DNA of 38,798 bases from Candidatus Ornithospirochaeta stercoravium (GCA_017694915.1 JADIMF010000122.1:1-38798); one strand, 5' to 3'; shown: positions 1-8,050, counted from the stretch's first letter. Notes: generated by a model not told the origin, from the letters alone. Made by a program: numbers and translations.

Positions 1-57
1 GTCATCTGAGGAGGATATTCTTTTTCTTTTCTTGCTGTTTTCGCTTTGATTACCAGC

Positions 58-73
58 TATAATACTTTTTATG
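58..73 (+). promoter_or_regulatory. Predicted leaderless promoter of malQ
   Basis: A perfect TATAAT lies at 58-63 and is followed by 7 nt and then the malQ ATG at 71. Transcription would therefore start at or beside the A of the ATG. No Shine-Dalgarno sequence precedes the start. The -35 box is unclear; TTGCTG at 32-37 gives a long 20-nt spacer. Confidence 0.6.
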
Positions 74-1585
74 GACAGAAATCTTAGGAAAGCTGGAGTA
101 CTTCTCCATATAACATCGCTCCCTTCTGATTACGGTATCGGAGATCTGGGAGAGAATGCATACAAGTTTGTTGATTCACTTGAGAAAGCCTCGATAGGGC
201 TTTGGCAGATGCTGCCTGTAGGACCGACTGGTTTTGGTGACAGCCCATATGCAGCAAGATCAGCGTTTGCTGGTAATGAGCTCATGATTTCCCCACGTCT
301 TCTCTATCTTGATGGTTATCTTGATGTTGAGGATGTGATGGAGAAGGCTTTGCCCACAGAACGTGTGGATTATGGAGAGGTGAGGAAGCTGAAGATGCCG
401 ATGCTGAGGAAGGCCGCTTCTGCATTTCTTTCAGCTCCGGAGAAGGAGAAGAAGGATTATCATGCATTCCTTGAGAAGGAAGGATGGTGGCTTGATGACT
501 ATGCTCTTTTCCAGGCCCTTGCGGACAAATATAACGATTCAAGATGGTTCCTTGCATGGCCTGAGAATCTTAGAGACAGAGAAGAGAAGGCTATGGAGAA
601 GGCAAAGAAGGAGCTGAAAGCTGAAGTCGATACATATAAGGTTCTTCAGTATTTCTTCTATAAGCAGTTCATGGATCTGAAGGCTTATGCTAATGAGCAT
701 GGTGTGCTTCTCATCGGTGATATCCCTATCTTTGTTGCAGGTGATTCTTCCGATGCTTGGTCGAACAGAAAGCTTCTCAGAATAGACGAGGAAGGACAGC
801 AGGAAGCTTCTTCAGGAGTACCGCCAGATGCATTCTCTGCAGATGGACAGCTCTGGGGGAATCCTCTCTATAGATGGTCTGAGCATCAGAGGACTGGATT
901 CAAGTGGTGGATTGAGAGATTCCGTACCAATCTTTCTCTTTTCGATATTGTCCGTGTCGATCATTTCAGAGGCTTTGAAGCCTGCTGGGAAGTTCCGAAG
1001 GGCGCGAAGACAGCTGCTGGAGGCAAGTGGGTGAAGAGCCCGGGACAGGAGCTTTTCGATGCACTGAGGAAGGAGCTTGGATCAGATCTGCCTATTATCG
1101 CAGAGGATTTGGGTGTCATAACACCTGAGGTTGAGGCGCTTCGTGTAAGCAATGGATTCCCTGGAATGAAGATTCTGCAGTTCGCATTCGCCTTCGATAA
1201 TGGTGACTGGCAGACGGGGAATGCCTACCTTCCTCATAATATCGAGAAGATGTCGGTGGCTTATACGGGAACGCATGACAACAACACGACCAGAGGCTGG
1301 TATGATGAGCTCGATGACGGTATGAAGGATTATGTCCGCCGTTATTTCGAATGCAGTGATGATGAGGTTGTCTGGCGCATGATAAGAGCGCTTATGGGAT
1401 CTCCGGCGCAGTTCGCGATATTCCCTATGCAGGATATCCTCGGGCTTGGTGCTGACGCCAGGATGAATGTGCCTGCGACATGCGGTACATCGAACTGGTC
1501 ATGGAAGATGGAGAAGGAAGATCTCGAAACTCCTTCTTTCGAGGGAATAAAGTATTTCTCCCATCTCTTCGGACGTGACAAGTGA
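71..1585 (+). CDS. malQ: 4-alpha-glucanotransferase (amylomaltase, GH77)
   Basis: Cytoplasmic disproportionating enzyme that transfers alpha-1,4-glucan segments between maltodextrins and releases glucose. The 504-residue length is normal for bacterial MalQ. GH77 landmarks are in order: the N-terminal GVLLHITSLPS motif, the WQMLPVGPTGFGDSPY sugar-binding loop (45-60), the nucleophile Asp297 in VRVDHFRG, the acid/base Glu345 in IIAEDLG, and the later YTGTHDNNT transition-state motif. There is no signal peptide. The start follows a -10 box by 7 nt (leaderless type). It is the first gene of a malQ-rsmE-thyX operon, and its stop overlaps the rsmE start as GTGA. No maltodextrin transporter or phosphorylase lies nearby. 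The partners are unrelated housekeeping genes, so the operon is probably positional rather than a pathway unit. Confidence 0.96.
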   Translation: MDRNLRKAGVLLHITSLPSDYGIGDLGENAYKFVDSLEKASIGLWQMLPVGPTGFGDSPYAARSAFAGNELMISPRLLYLDGYLDVEDVMEKALPTERVDYGEVRKLKMPMLRKAASAFLSAPEKEKKDYHAFLEKEGWWLDDYALFQALADKYNDSRWFLAWPENLRDREEKAMEKAKKELKAEVDTYKVLQYFFYKQFMDLKAYANEHGVLLIGDIPIFVAGDSSDAWSNRKLLRIDEEGQQEASSGVPPDAFSADGQLWGNPLYRWSEHQRTGFKWWIERFRTNLSLFDIVRVDHFRGFEACWEVPKGAKTAAGGKWVKSPGQELFDALRKELGSDLPIIAEDLGVITPEVEALRVSNGFPGMKILQFAFAFDNGDWQTGNAYLPHNIEKMSVAYTGTHDNNTTRGWYDELDDGMKDYVRRYFECSDDEVVWRMIRALMGSPAQFAIFPMQDILGLGADARMNVPATCGTSNWSWKMEKEDLETPSFEGIKYFSHLFGRDK

Positions 1586-2289
1586 ACATCATACTTCTGA
1601 ATGAAGGCGAGACGTTTCTTCCGTCTTCTGATGACAGGGCAAAGCATATAAGGAAAATCCTCCACATGGGTGTGGGGGATTCCTTCCGTGCAGGAATCAT
1701 CAACGGATATGAAGGAAATGCCAGGATAACAGCTTCCGATGAGAAAGGTATCACTATTGATTTCACTCCTACCAAGGATTCGTCTGGGCTTTATCCACTT
1801 ACGATGATAATAGCCCAGGTCCGGCCGATATGCATGCGTCGCATACTGCGTGAGACTGTTTCGCTCGGTGTGAGCCATCTCATCCTTCCTGTTTCCGATT
1901 TAGGTGAGAAGAGCTATCTTGAGGCTTCCCTTTATACGAAAGGCGAGTATAAGGATATTCTTCTTGATGGAGCGATGCAGGCAGGGGCTACAGGTGTCAG
2001 CCGTGTATCAATAGTGAAAAACGTGGAGGAAGCGGTTGCATCTGCTGATGGAGATGTGCATATATTACTAGATAACGCAGTAGGTGCTACGCCGCTTTCA
2101 CGGGAGAATCTTGAGGGGAAAAGCGTTGTACTTGCTATCGGTCCGGAACGTGGATGGTCTGGACGAGAAAGGCAGTATTTTATAGATAATGATTATCGTC
2201 CGATGCTTCTTGGAGACAGGATACTCAGGACGGAGACTGCGGCTGTGGCTGGTGCTGCAATGGCACTTGCTGCTATGAAGCTGCTTTAG
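1582..2289 (+). CDS. rsmE: 16S rRNA (uracil-1498-N3)-methyltransferase RsmE
   Basis: SPOUT-class methyltransferase that methylates N3 of U1498 in 16S rRNA (E. coli numbering) using SAM. At 235 residues it has the family's usual length. The N-terminal PUA-like part includes AKHIRKILHMGVGD. The C-terminal trefoil-knot region carries IGPERGWSGRERQYF and a final LGDRILRTETA segment, both hallmarks of RsmE. The start is GTG at 1582, overlapping the malQ TGA stop (GTGA), which suggests translational coupling. The Shine-Dalgarno sequence is weak. thyX begins 9 nt downstream. Confidence 0.95.
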   Translation: MNIILLNEGETFLPSSDDRAKHIRKILHMGVGDSFRAGIINGYEGNARITASDEKGITIDFTPTKDSSGLYPLTMIIAQVRPICMRRILRETVSLGVSHLILPVSDLGEKSYLEASLYTKGEYKDILLDGAMQAGATGVSRVSIVKNVEEAVASADGDVHILLDNAVGATPLSRENLEGKSVVLAIGPERGWSGRERQYFIDNDYRPMLLGDRILRTETAAVAGAAMALAAMKLL

Positions 2290-2298
2290 GAGGGATAT

Positions 2299-3117
2299 AT
2301 GCATTGTGTTGTACCGGAAGCTGAGGAAATACTCGACAAGGAATTTCCCGTTCTCGATCATGGATTCGTAAGGCTTGTGGATTACCTTGGATCTGACCAG
2401 CGTATCGTTCAGTCAGCGCGTGTAAGCTACGGAGAGGGTACAAAGACATACAGGCAGGATAAGGGTCTCATCAATTATCTTATGCGCAATGAACATACAT
2501 CTCCTTTTGAGCAGGTTGTATTCACATTCCATGTGAAGATGCCAATCTTCGTCGCGCGTCAGTGGACCCGTCACAGAACAGCTCGCATGAATGAGATCTC
2601 CGGTCGTTATTCTGTTATGAAGGACGAGGTATATATTCCTGCAGATGAGAATATCGCACTGCAGAGCGAGGATAACAAGCAGGGAAGGAAGAATGAGCCT
2701 GTGTCCCCTGAGATGGCAGAGGAAGTGAAGGCGATAATGGCTTCCGATCAGGAGAGAGCTTTCGCGAATTACCATAAGATGCTCGATATGGGAATTGCAC
2801 GTGAGATAGCGAGAATCGATCTCCCGCTTTCCCTTTATACAGAGTTCTACTGGGAGATAGATCTGCACAATCTCTTCCATTTCCTGAAACTCAGGCTCGA
2901 TTCCCATGCTCAGTATGAGATAAGGCAGTATGGTGAGGTGATGCTTGAGATAGTAAGGAAGGTATGCCCTATAGCAACAGATGCTTTCGAGAATCATGTA
3001 CTTCACTCAAAGACATTCTCATCCCATGAGGTAGAGGCAATAAAGAAGATGCTCAGCGGTGAGGAATGCCCTCTTGAGAAGAGGGAGAAGGAAATCTTCC
3101 TTGAGAAACTGAAATAA
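2299..3117 (+). CDS. thyX: FAD-dependent thymidylate synthase ThyX
   Basis: Makes dTMP from dUMP using methylene-tetrahydrofolate as carbon donor and reduced FAD, replacing ThyA. The ThyX signature RHRX7S is complete: Arg91-His92-Arg93 through Ser101 in RHRTARMNEIS, followed by GRYS. The 272-residue length suits the longer ThyX forms. The start ATG is preceded by AGGAGG with a 5-6 nt spacer, in contrast to the leaderless first gene of this operon. It is the last gene of the operon and is followed within 25 nt by a strong intrinsic terminator. Confidence 0.96.
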   Translation: MHCVVPEAEEILDKEFPVLDHGFVRLVDYLGSDQRIVQSARVSYGEGTKTYRQDKGLINYLMRNEHTSPFEQVVFTFHVKMPIFVARQWTRHRTARMNEISGRYSVMKDEVYIPADENIALQSEDNKQGRKNEPVSPEMAEEVKAIMASDQERAFANYHKMLDMGIAREIARIDLPLSLYTEFYWEIDLHNLFHFLKLRLDSHAQYEIRQYGEVMLEIVRKVCPIATDAFENHVLHSKTFSSHEVEAIKKMLSGEECPLEKREKEIFLEKLK

Positions 3118-3137
3118 GAATCTGTAATCTGATTCAG

Positions 3138-3169
3138 GTCCTTCTGGTAGATATCAGGAGGACTTTTTT
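3138..3169 (+). terminator. Intrinsic terminator of the malQ-rsmE-thyX operon
   Basis: A 9-bp stem (GTCCTTCTG at 3138-3146 pairing with CAGGAGGAC at 3155-3163, one G-U pair) encloses an 8-nt loop. Six T residues (3164-3169) follow directly. It lies 20 nt after the thyX stop. Confidence 0.9.
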
Positions 3170-3177
3170 CTGTGCTC

Positions 3178-3218
3178 TTGTTTTCTCGCAAATGCAGCTT
3201 GTGTAGAATCTTGTCATG
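3178..3218 (+). promoter_or_regulatory. Predicted leaderless promoter of the GNAT_C-like gene
   Basis: TAGAAT at 3204-3209 is followed by 6 nt and the ATG at 3216. A TTGTTT at 3178-3183 could be the -35 box but the spacer is 20 nt. There is no Shine-Dalgarno sequence. Confidence 0.55.
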
Positions 3219-4001
3219 ACCAGAGCTGAATTCCTTAGGAGTATTGATTGCCTTGAGTATGAAGATGCTTACGATGCTTTTCCTTTGACAGAAGGAGTCC
3301 GTAACGCTTTCTTTCTCGATTTCCCTTCCTTTGCCAAGCTTGGAGAATCATCTGATAATCCAGGGCTTTTCTACCTCTCTTCATATCTTCAGCTTGCATA
3401 CGAATGCCACGAAAAGTATTCAGAGCGGGGTATTTCCGATGATATATATTTTGCTACATTCTCAGATATATCTGTCTGGGCATCGTGGTATCAGAGGCAT
3501 ACAGGTAAGGTTGGATTGGATAGAATCAATTGGCTGCGTCACCATGTGAACTTGGAGATATTCCGTCTAGGAGAGCTTCAGGCAGAGCCTGCTATAAAGC
3601 CTCTTGATGATGTCTGGAAATCTGTAGATACATCATTACCCTTGTTTTTCATCCATATTCCTGAAGGCGTGGATCTCTCAAAGGCCGAGGACTCGTTCCA
3701 ACGGATTCTGTCATTCTTCCATTGCAGCAAAGCTATGTTTCTCATCCATTCCTGGCTGCTGTCTCCTGAGGTAGCGTGTATGCTTGATGAGAAATCCAGA
3801 ATAAGAAATTTCGCATCTCTTTTCACTCTCCTTGGGACAGAAGATGACCGGCAGGCTGAGGAGCGTATATTCGGCTTTATTTCCGACAATCCATTTTCAT
3901 ATCCAGAATCATCTTCACTTGCAGTGAAGGCGAAGAAATATCTTGAAAGCGGAGGAAGAATACTCTCCGGATATGGGTATAGGGAAGTCAGTCTGAAATA
4001 A
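3216..4001 (+). CDS. GNAT-like C-terminal-domain protein (predicted acyltransferase family)
   Basis: A 261-residue soluble protein of unproven function. The middle and C-terminal parts match what I know of the GNAT_C family ('acyltransferase domain-containing protein'). These are a YLQLAYECHEKYSERGISDDIY-like segment (about 56-78), a TFSDISVWASWY segment, WLRHHVNLEIFRLGELQ, FFIHIPEG and LIHSWLLSPE. Family members usually carry a full N-terminal acyltransferase-like domain. This protein has only about 55 residues before the conserved part, so it may be shortened or diverged there. The substrate is unknown. It is a single-gene unit with its own leaderless-type promoter, and its 3' end overlaps the convergent zinc-ribbon gene by 14 bp. 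Confidence 0.72.
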   Translation: MTRAEFLRSIDCLEYEDAYDAFPLTEGVRNAFFLDFPSFAKLGESSDNPGLFYLSSYLQLAYECHEKYSERGISDDIYFATFSDISVWASWYQRHTGKVGLDRINWLRHHVNLEIFRLGELQAEPAIKPLDDVWKSVDTSLPLFFIHIPEGVDLSKAEDSFQRILSFFHCSKAMFLIHSWLLSPEVACMLDEKSRIRNFASLFTLLGTEDDRQAEERIFGFISDNPFSYPESSSLAVKAKKYLESGGRILSGYGYREVSLK

Positions 4002-4335
4002 TCTTTCTGTTCCAGCTCTTCTTCCCGCACTTCGGGCACCTGAGGTGTCTTGTCCTTCCTATGTGTGCTGAGAGAAGCATCGCCTTTCTTTCAGGAATGT
4101 ATTTATGTCCACATTCCCTGCATTCATACCAGCCTGCAGTCCTTTCGATTTCCAATGCCATAAGTACACTGACAATGAGCAGGACAAGGCTTACTGCGAA
4201 GATGATGAAGAATGCCGCTGTTCCTGGAATGCAGAGCGCTATAAGCATGATGATTGCTATGAAGAATATGACGATAACAGATGTGAATACTGTTTCTGCT
4301 TTCAGAAGCAGTTTCTCATACTCTTTCTCTTTCAT
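3988..4335 (-). CDS. Small membrane protein with C-terminal zinc ribbon
   Basis: Unrecognised 115-residue protein. A charged N-terminus is followed by two hydrophobic segments (about 16-36 and 39-60) that probably form a transmembrane hairpin. The cytoplasmic tail has two CxxC pairs (CRECG near 73-77 and CPKCG near 99-103) separated by about 25 residues, a classic zinc-ribbon spacing. The ATG at 4335 lies within the 3' end of the hydrolase gene (20-nt overlap), with GGAG just upstream. It is the third gene of the SPL-like/hydrolase operon. No enzymatic motif is visible; a structural or sensing role is possible but not shown. Confidence 0.72.
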   Translation of the reverse strand: MKEKEYEKLLLKAETVFTSVIVIFFIAIIMLIALCIPGTAAFFIIFAVSLVLLIVSVLMALEIERTAGWYECRECGHKYIPERKAMLLSAHIGRTRHLRCPKCGKKSWNRKIISD

Positions 4336-4987
4336 TTGTCTCCTCGATTATTATTCTCGCAATCTTATCGGAATGGACGATATATGATTCATGATGCTCG
4401 GATGGGATAATCATGAGCTTTGAATCAGGGATAGAGGAGGCGATGAATTCCGTGTCGCTTCTTTTCACCAGATCTTTCTCTCCCGCTGTCACAAGTACAG
4501 GTATTTTTATCGATTCAAGCTCTCTTTTCCTTATATGAGGTTCAGATAGCATCAGGTTTATGAGTTTATCCCTTGTCCTCTGATAGGCATTCCATGCGCT
4601 TATCCTGAACCAGAGCTTGAGAGCGCTTGGTTTCGTATTTGCTCCGCTTACTATGAGATGACTTGCGGTTCCCGGATGTTTTATTTCCATTATCAGGGCT
4701 GTGATTCCTCCATCTGAAAAACCGAAGATGACAGGCTTTTCGATTTTCAGGAGTTTTATGAAGGCATATAGATCCTCAGCAAGAAGAGAGTAGTGTATTT
4801 CCTTCATCTTCGTGCTCTCCCCATGACACCTTGTGTCGATACGGTAGACCATGAAATGCTTCTCAAGAAGTGGAAGCGCCTCATCGAATATCGTCATGTC
4901 CTCGCCGTTGCCATGAAGGAGAATCAGAGGTTTTCCCTCTCCTGATATTTCATAATGCAGCTTCAGCGGTCCCATATCCAGAAACAT
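4316..4987 (-). CDS. Alpha/beta-hydrolase fold protein
   Basis: A 223-residue serine hydrolase of unknown substrate. The fold is clear: ILLHGNG oxyanion-hole motif (22-28), nucleophile elbow GFSDGG with Ser91, acid Asp172 in TAGEKDLV, and a histidine in SEHHES (198-199). It is short, with little room for a lid domain, and has no signal peptide, so it is probably cytoplasmic. The ATG overlaps the stop of the upstream SPL-like gene as TAATG, which implies coupling. The zinc-ribbon gene overlaps its 3' end. The family covers esterases, lipases and peptidases, and nothing visible narrows it down. Confidence 0.88.
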   Translation of the reverse strand: MFLDMGPLKLHYEISGEGKPLILLHGNGEDMTIFDEALPLLEKHFMVYRIDTRCHGESTKMKEIHYSLLAEDLYAFIKLLKIEKPVIFGFSDGGITALIMEIKHPGTASHLIVSGANTKPSALKLWFRISAWNAYQRTRDKLINLMLSEPHIRKRELESIKIPVLVTAGEKDLVKRSDTEFIASSIPDSKLMIIPSEHHESYIVHSDKIARIIIEETNERERV

Positions 4988-6225
4988 TATCTTCTTCTCT
5001 CCTTAAGCATGTTTATCTTCTCTTCATAATGCTTTCTCATGTCAATTTCAAAATCACTGTCCCGTTCATATTCCCGGCCAAGCACCGGAAGCCAGAGAGA
5101 AGGATCTTCCATACATAAATAGAAGAACACATTCTTATGGAAGCTGTCTGAGAAAGAATTGTATACATGGCTGAAAAGCTTTCTCTTGATGTCCAGAGGG
5201 TAGGAGAATTTACCCGCAGCAGGTGTGAGTTCCATCTCAAGAACCCTGCTTTCATCTCCTCTTTCACGCAGATGCCTTAAGACGGATTTGGTGAATGTAA
5301 GCGTTCCGATGCTTGTCAGGGCAACATCATCAGGAGAAAAACGCTTCTCGATTTCCTCTGCTATCAATTTGTATTCATCTTCCCAGCCTCTGAAATATAC
5401 CATCGGGTGTATATGGAAGCCTACGAGATTTCCGTTATCCCTCGCTCTCTCAGCATTCTCGAGCCGGCCTTCGAGCGTTGCCGTCATATGCTCTTCCTTT
5501 TCGATGATGGTCGGTGCATTGAGAGACCATGTGAAAAGCATATTCGCAGGGTATTTCCTGTCAAAGACATTTCTTGCGGATTTTGATTTAAGTTCTATTA
5601 CTACATCAGGATGCTGTTCTGCAAACGCAGAGAGGGCGGAAAGCGTTCCGTAATCATCTCCGAGCACGAGCGAGTCGGAGGCCTGTCCTGTTCCTATGTG
5701 CCATACAGATGGATCAAGTTCGAGCGCCAGAAGCTTTTCCTTCAGGTTGCTGACGGCATGTATTTCGTTCTCTGTATAGAAAGCCTGCACGGAACAATAT
5801 GAGCAAGAGAACGGACACTGCATCACCGCATCGAGGGTTGTAAGCTTGCAGCATCTTGTCTTCTCGCCATCGACAGGGCATGGACATTTTCCGGGAACGA
5901 TCTTCTCGTCTGAGAGTATCGTCCTGTATTTCGGCCGCGGATGAAAATCGGGAGAGAAAGATGAATAATCAGTTTCACTTTTTCTCAGATCATCCATATA
6001 GCTTCGCATAAGGCGCATGTACGCATCGCCTTTTCTGCCGTCTTTTCTCGCGTCGATTTCTTCATAGGGAGCGAGGAGGCAGAATGACTGTTCCTTCCAT
6101 TGCCTTAGATCGGCTTCAGCCTTCGCTATTTCAAGCTTCTGGCTTTCCGTGAAGTGATAACGTTCAAATAGTTTTTCGATATCCCTGCTGTCAAGAGAGG
6201 CAATGAGTTCATTCAATGCGGCCAT
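4987..6225 (-). CDS. Spore-photoproduct-lyase-like radical SAM protein
   Basis: A 412-residue radical SAM enzyme related to SplB. The cluster motif CPFSCSYC (Cys137, Cys141, Cys144; CxxxCxxC spacing as in SPL) is followed by SVQAFY. A GTGQASDSL segment (178-186) corresponds to the place where genuine SPL carries its hydrogen-donor cysteine; here there is glutamine or alanine instead. Four extra cysteines (114, 116, 125, 126) precede the cluster. A helical region of about 110 residues extends the N-terminus. I start it at the ATG at 6225 because it sits 6 nt after a TATACT -10 box; a TTG seven codons upstream lies upstream of that -10 box. It heads the operon with the hydrolase and zinc-ribbon genes and diverges from uvrC. 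A repair or nucleic-acid role is inferred, not shown. Confidence 0.83.
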   Translation of the reverse strand: MAALNELIASLDSRDIEKLFERYHFTESQKLEIAKAEADLRQWKEQSFCLLAPYEEIDARKDGRKGDAYMRLMRSYMDDLRKSETDYSSFSPDFHPRPKYRTILSDEKIVPGKCPCPVDGEKTRCCKLTTLDAVMQCPFSCSYCSVQAFYTENEIHAVSNLKEKLLALELDPSVWHIGTGQASDSLVLGDDYGTLSALSAFAEQHPDVVIELKSKSARNVFDRKYPANMLFTWSLNAPTIIEKEEHMTATLEGRLENAERARDNGNLVGFHIHPMVYFRGWEDEYKLIAEEIEKRFSPDDVALTSIGTLTFTKSVLRHLRERGDESRVLEMELTPAAGKFSYPLDIKRKLFSHVYNSFSDSFHKNVFFYLCMEDPSLWLPVLGREYERDSDFEIDMRKHYEEKINMLKERRR

Positions 6226-6231
6226 GATTTG

Positions 6232-6260
6232 AGTATAAGTTGTCAAAGCTGTTTCGAGAA
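6232..6260 (-). promoter_or_regulatory. Predicted leaderless promoter of the SPL-like operon
   Basis: On the minus strand, TATACT (6237-6232) is followed by 6 nt and the ATG at 6225. TTCTCG (6260-6255) is a 17-nt-spaced -35 candidate. It is interleaved with the divergent uvrC promoter. Confidence 0.6.
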
Positions 6261-6277
6261 GCTATTCTCAAGCTATG
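6240..6277 (+). promoter_or_regulatory. Predicted leaderless promoter of uvrC
   Basis: TTGTCA (6240-6245), a 17-nt spacer, TATTCT (6263-6268), then 6 nt to the ATG at 6275. This is the best-formed leaderless promoter in the window; no ribosome-binding site could fit in the transcript. Confidence 0.8.
6256..6269. promoter_or_regulatory. Candidate operator palindrome between uvrC and the SPL-like gene
   Basis: A perfect inverted repeat GAGAA-N4-TTCTC. It covers the uvrC -10 box and the -35 position of the divergent gene, so a bound repressor would block both. Its geometry (5-bp arms, 4-bp gap) resembles Gram-positive-type LexA boxes, and a lexA gene lies in this window. The sequence differs from known boxes, so the assignment is an inference. 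Confidence 0.4.
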
Positions 6278-8050
6278 TCGGAAAGCGCAAGGAATCAGGC
6301 GAGGGAGCTTCCGGATTCTCCGGGATGCTACCTTATGAAGAATAAGGAAGGAACTGTTATATATGTCGGAAAGGCGAAGAACCTCAAGCGGCGTGTTTCC
6401 TCATATTTCCTTCCGAATAGGAATGCCAAGACAGCTGCGCTTGTCGAGAAGATTGATACCATTGATTTCGTCATAACTGGTAATGAGTATGAAGCTCTGA
6501 TCCTCGAGAACAATCTGATCAAGAAATACAACCCTCATTACAACATCCTTCTAAAGGATGGGAAAAGCTACCCTGTCATAAGAATCACGAAGGAGAAGTT
6601 CCCCCGTATATTCAAGACAAGAAGAGTCATAAAGGATGGTTCTCAGTATTTCGGGCCATATCCAGACGGGATGAAACTTGACACCTATCTCAAGCTCGTG
6701 GGGGATAATTATCCTCTGCGCCTCTGCTCAGGGCCTCTTAAGGAGAGAAAGACACCATGTCTCTATTACCATATACACAAATGCTCGGGCCCATGCATTG
6801 GTGCTGTTTCCGAAAAGGATTACGGCGTCTATGTGAAGGAGGTCAGGGATTTCCTTTCAGGTGATGACTCCTCGATGATCAAGCAGGTGGAGCGGGAGAT
6901 GCAGAAGAGCGCGAAGGAGCTCGACTTCGAGACTGCCGCAAGAAAGCGTGACCAGCTTCAGGCCCTGACCGTGATGCAGAAGAACCAGATGGTGGAGGAT
7001 TTCACCACAGACAGCCGAGATTATGTTGCTATCGAGATGCGTAGCTACCTCTGTACTATCTCCATAATGCAGTTCCGCTCCGGGCGTCTTATCGGGAAGG
7101 CATTATATAGGGCTGAATGCCTTGGTGATGAGACCGAGACGCTCTTTTCATTTCTTGTGCAGTATTACAGCGATGGTGATACGCTTCCGCAGGAGATATT
7201 CGTTTCCTGCGATATCGACACGGAGCTCCTTGCGAAATACTTCAATGAAGAGCTCAGAAGTCCTGTTTATATCACTGTGCCGAAGGATGGAAAGCATTAC
7301 AGAATCCTGCGCATGGCTGCGGAGAATGCCTCAAGAGATGTGGAGAAACGTCTTCGTGATGTTGATAACACACCGTCTCTCGAGGCTCTTCAGAAAGAAC
7401 TCGGACTTGAGGATATCCCTCGTCATATCGAGGGCTTTGATATCGCGCAGCTATCCGGAAAGTATACAGTCGCCTCTCTTATTGTTTTCAGGGATGGAAA
7501 TCCTTCGAATAAGGAATACAGGCATTTCTCCATAAAATCCCTTGAAGGGAAGATCGATGATTTCCAGTCCATGAGGGAAGCAGTTGGAAGACGTTATCAG
7601 AGATTGCTGAATGAAGGCGCTGAGATGCCAGATCTCTTGATGGTCGATGGCGGAAAGGGACAGGTGAGTGCAGCACTCGATTCATTATCTGCACTTGGAC
7701 TGGATTTTCCTGTGGTAGGACTTGCAAAAGAACATGAGGAAATCGTATTCCCCGGCGATAGGGAATCCCTTCTTCTTGACCATAGCGATCCAGGTCTTCG
7801 TGTTCTCATCGCTGTCAGGGATGAGTGCCATAGATTTGCTACTTCATTCAACCAGAGGATGAGAAGCCGCGACGCCTCCTTCTCCCTTCTTGAGTCGATA
7901 GATGGAATAGGTCCGGAGAGATCGAAGAGGATAATGCAGAAGTACGGATCAGTCGAGGCAATCCTCAGCCTGTCTCCCGATGAACTTGCAAAAGGTGCAT
8001 CGATACCGAAGAATGTCGCAGAGAGAGTGATTCACAAGCTCAGCTTCTGA
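6275..8050 (+). CDS. uvrC: Excinuclease ABC subunit C
   Basis: Makes the dual incisions flanking DNA lesions in nucleotide excision repair after UvrAB loading. The 591-residue length and domain order are standard. The N-terminal GIY-YIG nuclease (PGCYLM at 16-21, IYVGKAKNLKRRV at 29-41) performs the 3' incision. A cysteine-rich segment (CSGPLKERKTPCLYYHIHKCSGPC) and a UVR motif (about 205-240) that contacts UvrB follow. Then comes the RNase H-like 5' nuclease (IEGFDIAQLSGKYTVAS, LMVDGGKGQ) and terminal helix-hairpin-helix motifs (SIDGIGPERSKRIMQKYGS). The ATG is positioned 6 nt after a strong -10 box. It is a single-gene unit whose 3' end overlaps convergent holA by 11 bp. Confidence 0.98.
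   Translation: MSESARNQARELPDSPGCYLMKNKEGTVIYVGKAKNLKRRVSSYFLPNRNAKTAALVEKIDTIDFVITGNEYEALILENNLIKKYNPHYNILLKDGKSYPVIRITKEKFPRIFKTRRVIKDGSQYFGPYPDGMKLDTYLKLVGDNYPLRLCSGPLKERKTPCLYYHIHKCSGPCIGAVSEKDYGVYVKEVRDFLSGDDSSMIKQVEREMQKSAKELDFETAARKRDQLQALTVMQKNQMVEDFTTDSRDYVAIEMRSYLCTISIMQFRSGRLIGKALYRAECLGDETETLFSFLVQYYSDGDTLPQEIFVSCDIDTELLAKYFNEELRSPVYITVPKDGKHYRILRMAAENASRDVEKRLRDVDNTPSLEALQKELGLEDIPRHIEGFDIAQLSGKYTVASLIVFRDGNPSNKEYRHFSIKSLEGKIDDFQSMREAVGRRYQRLLNEGAEMPDLLMVDGGKGQVSAALDSLSALGLDFPVVGLAKEHEEIVFPGDRESLLLDHSDPGLRVLIAVRDECHRFATSFNQRMRSRDASFSLLESIDGIGPERSKRIMQKYGSVEAILSLSPDELAKGASIPKNVAERVIHKLSF

Noticed and set aside
2413-3006. A 197-codon minus-strand open frame opposite thyX
   Set aside because: thyX motifs are intact on the plus strand, and the antisense translation shows no domain and no ribosome-binding site.
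6225-6246. TTG at 6246 as the start of the SPL-like gene
   Set aside because: It lies upstream of the -10 box and would need a different promoter. The ATG at 6225 fits the fixed -10 distance seen throughout.
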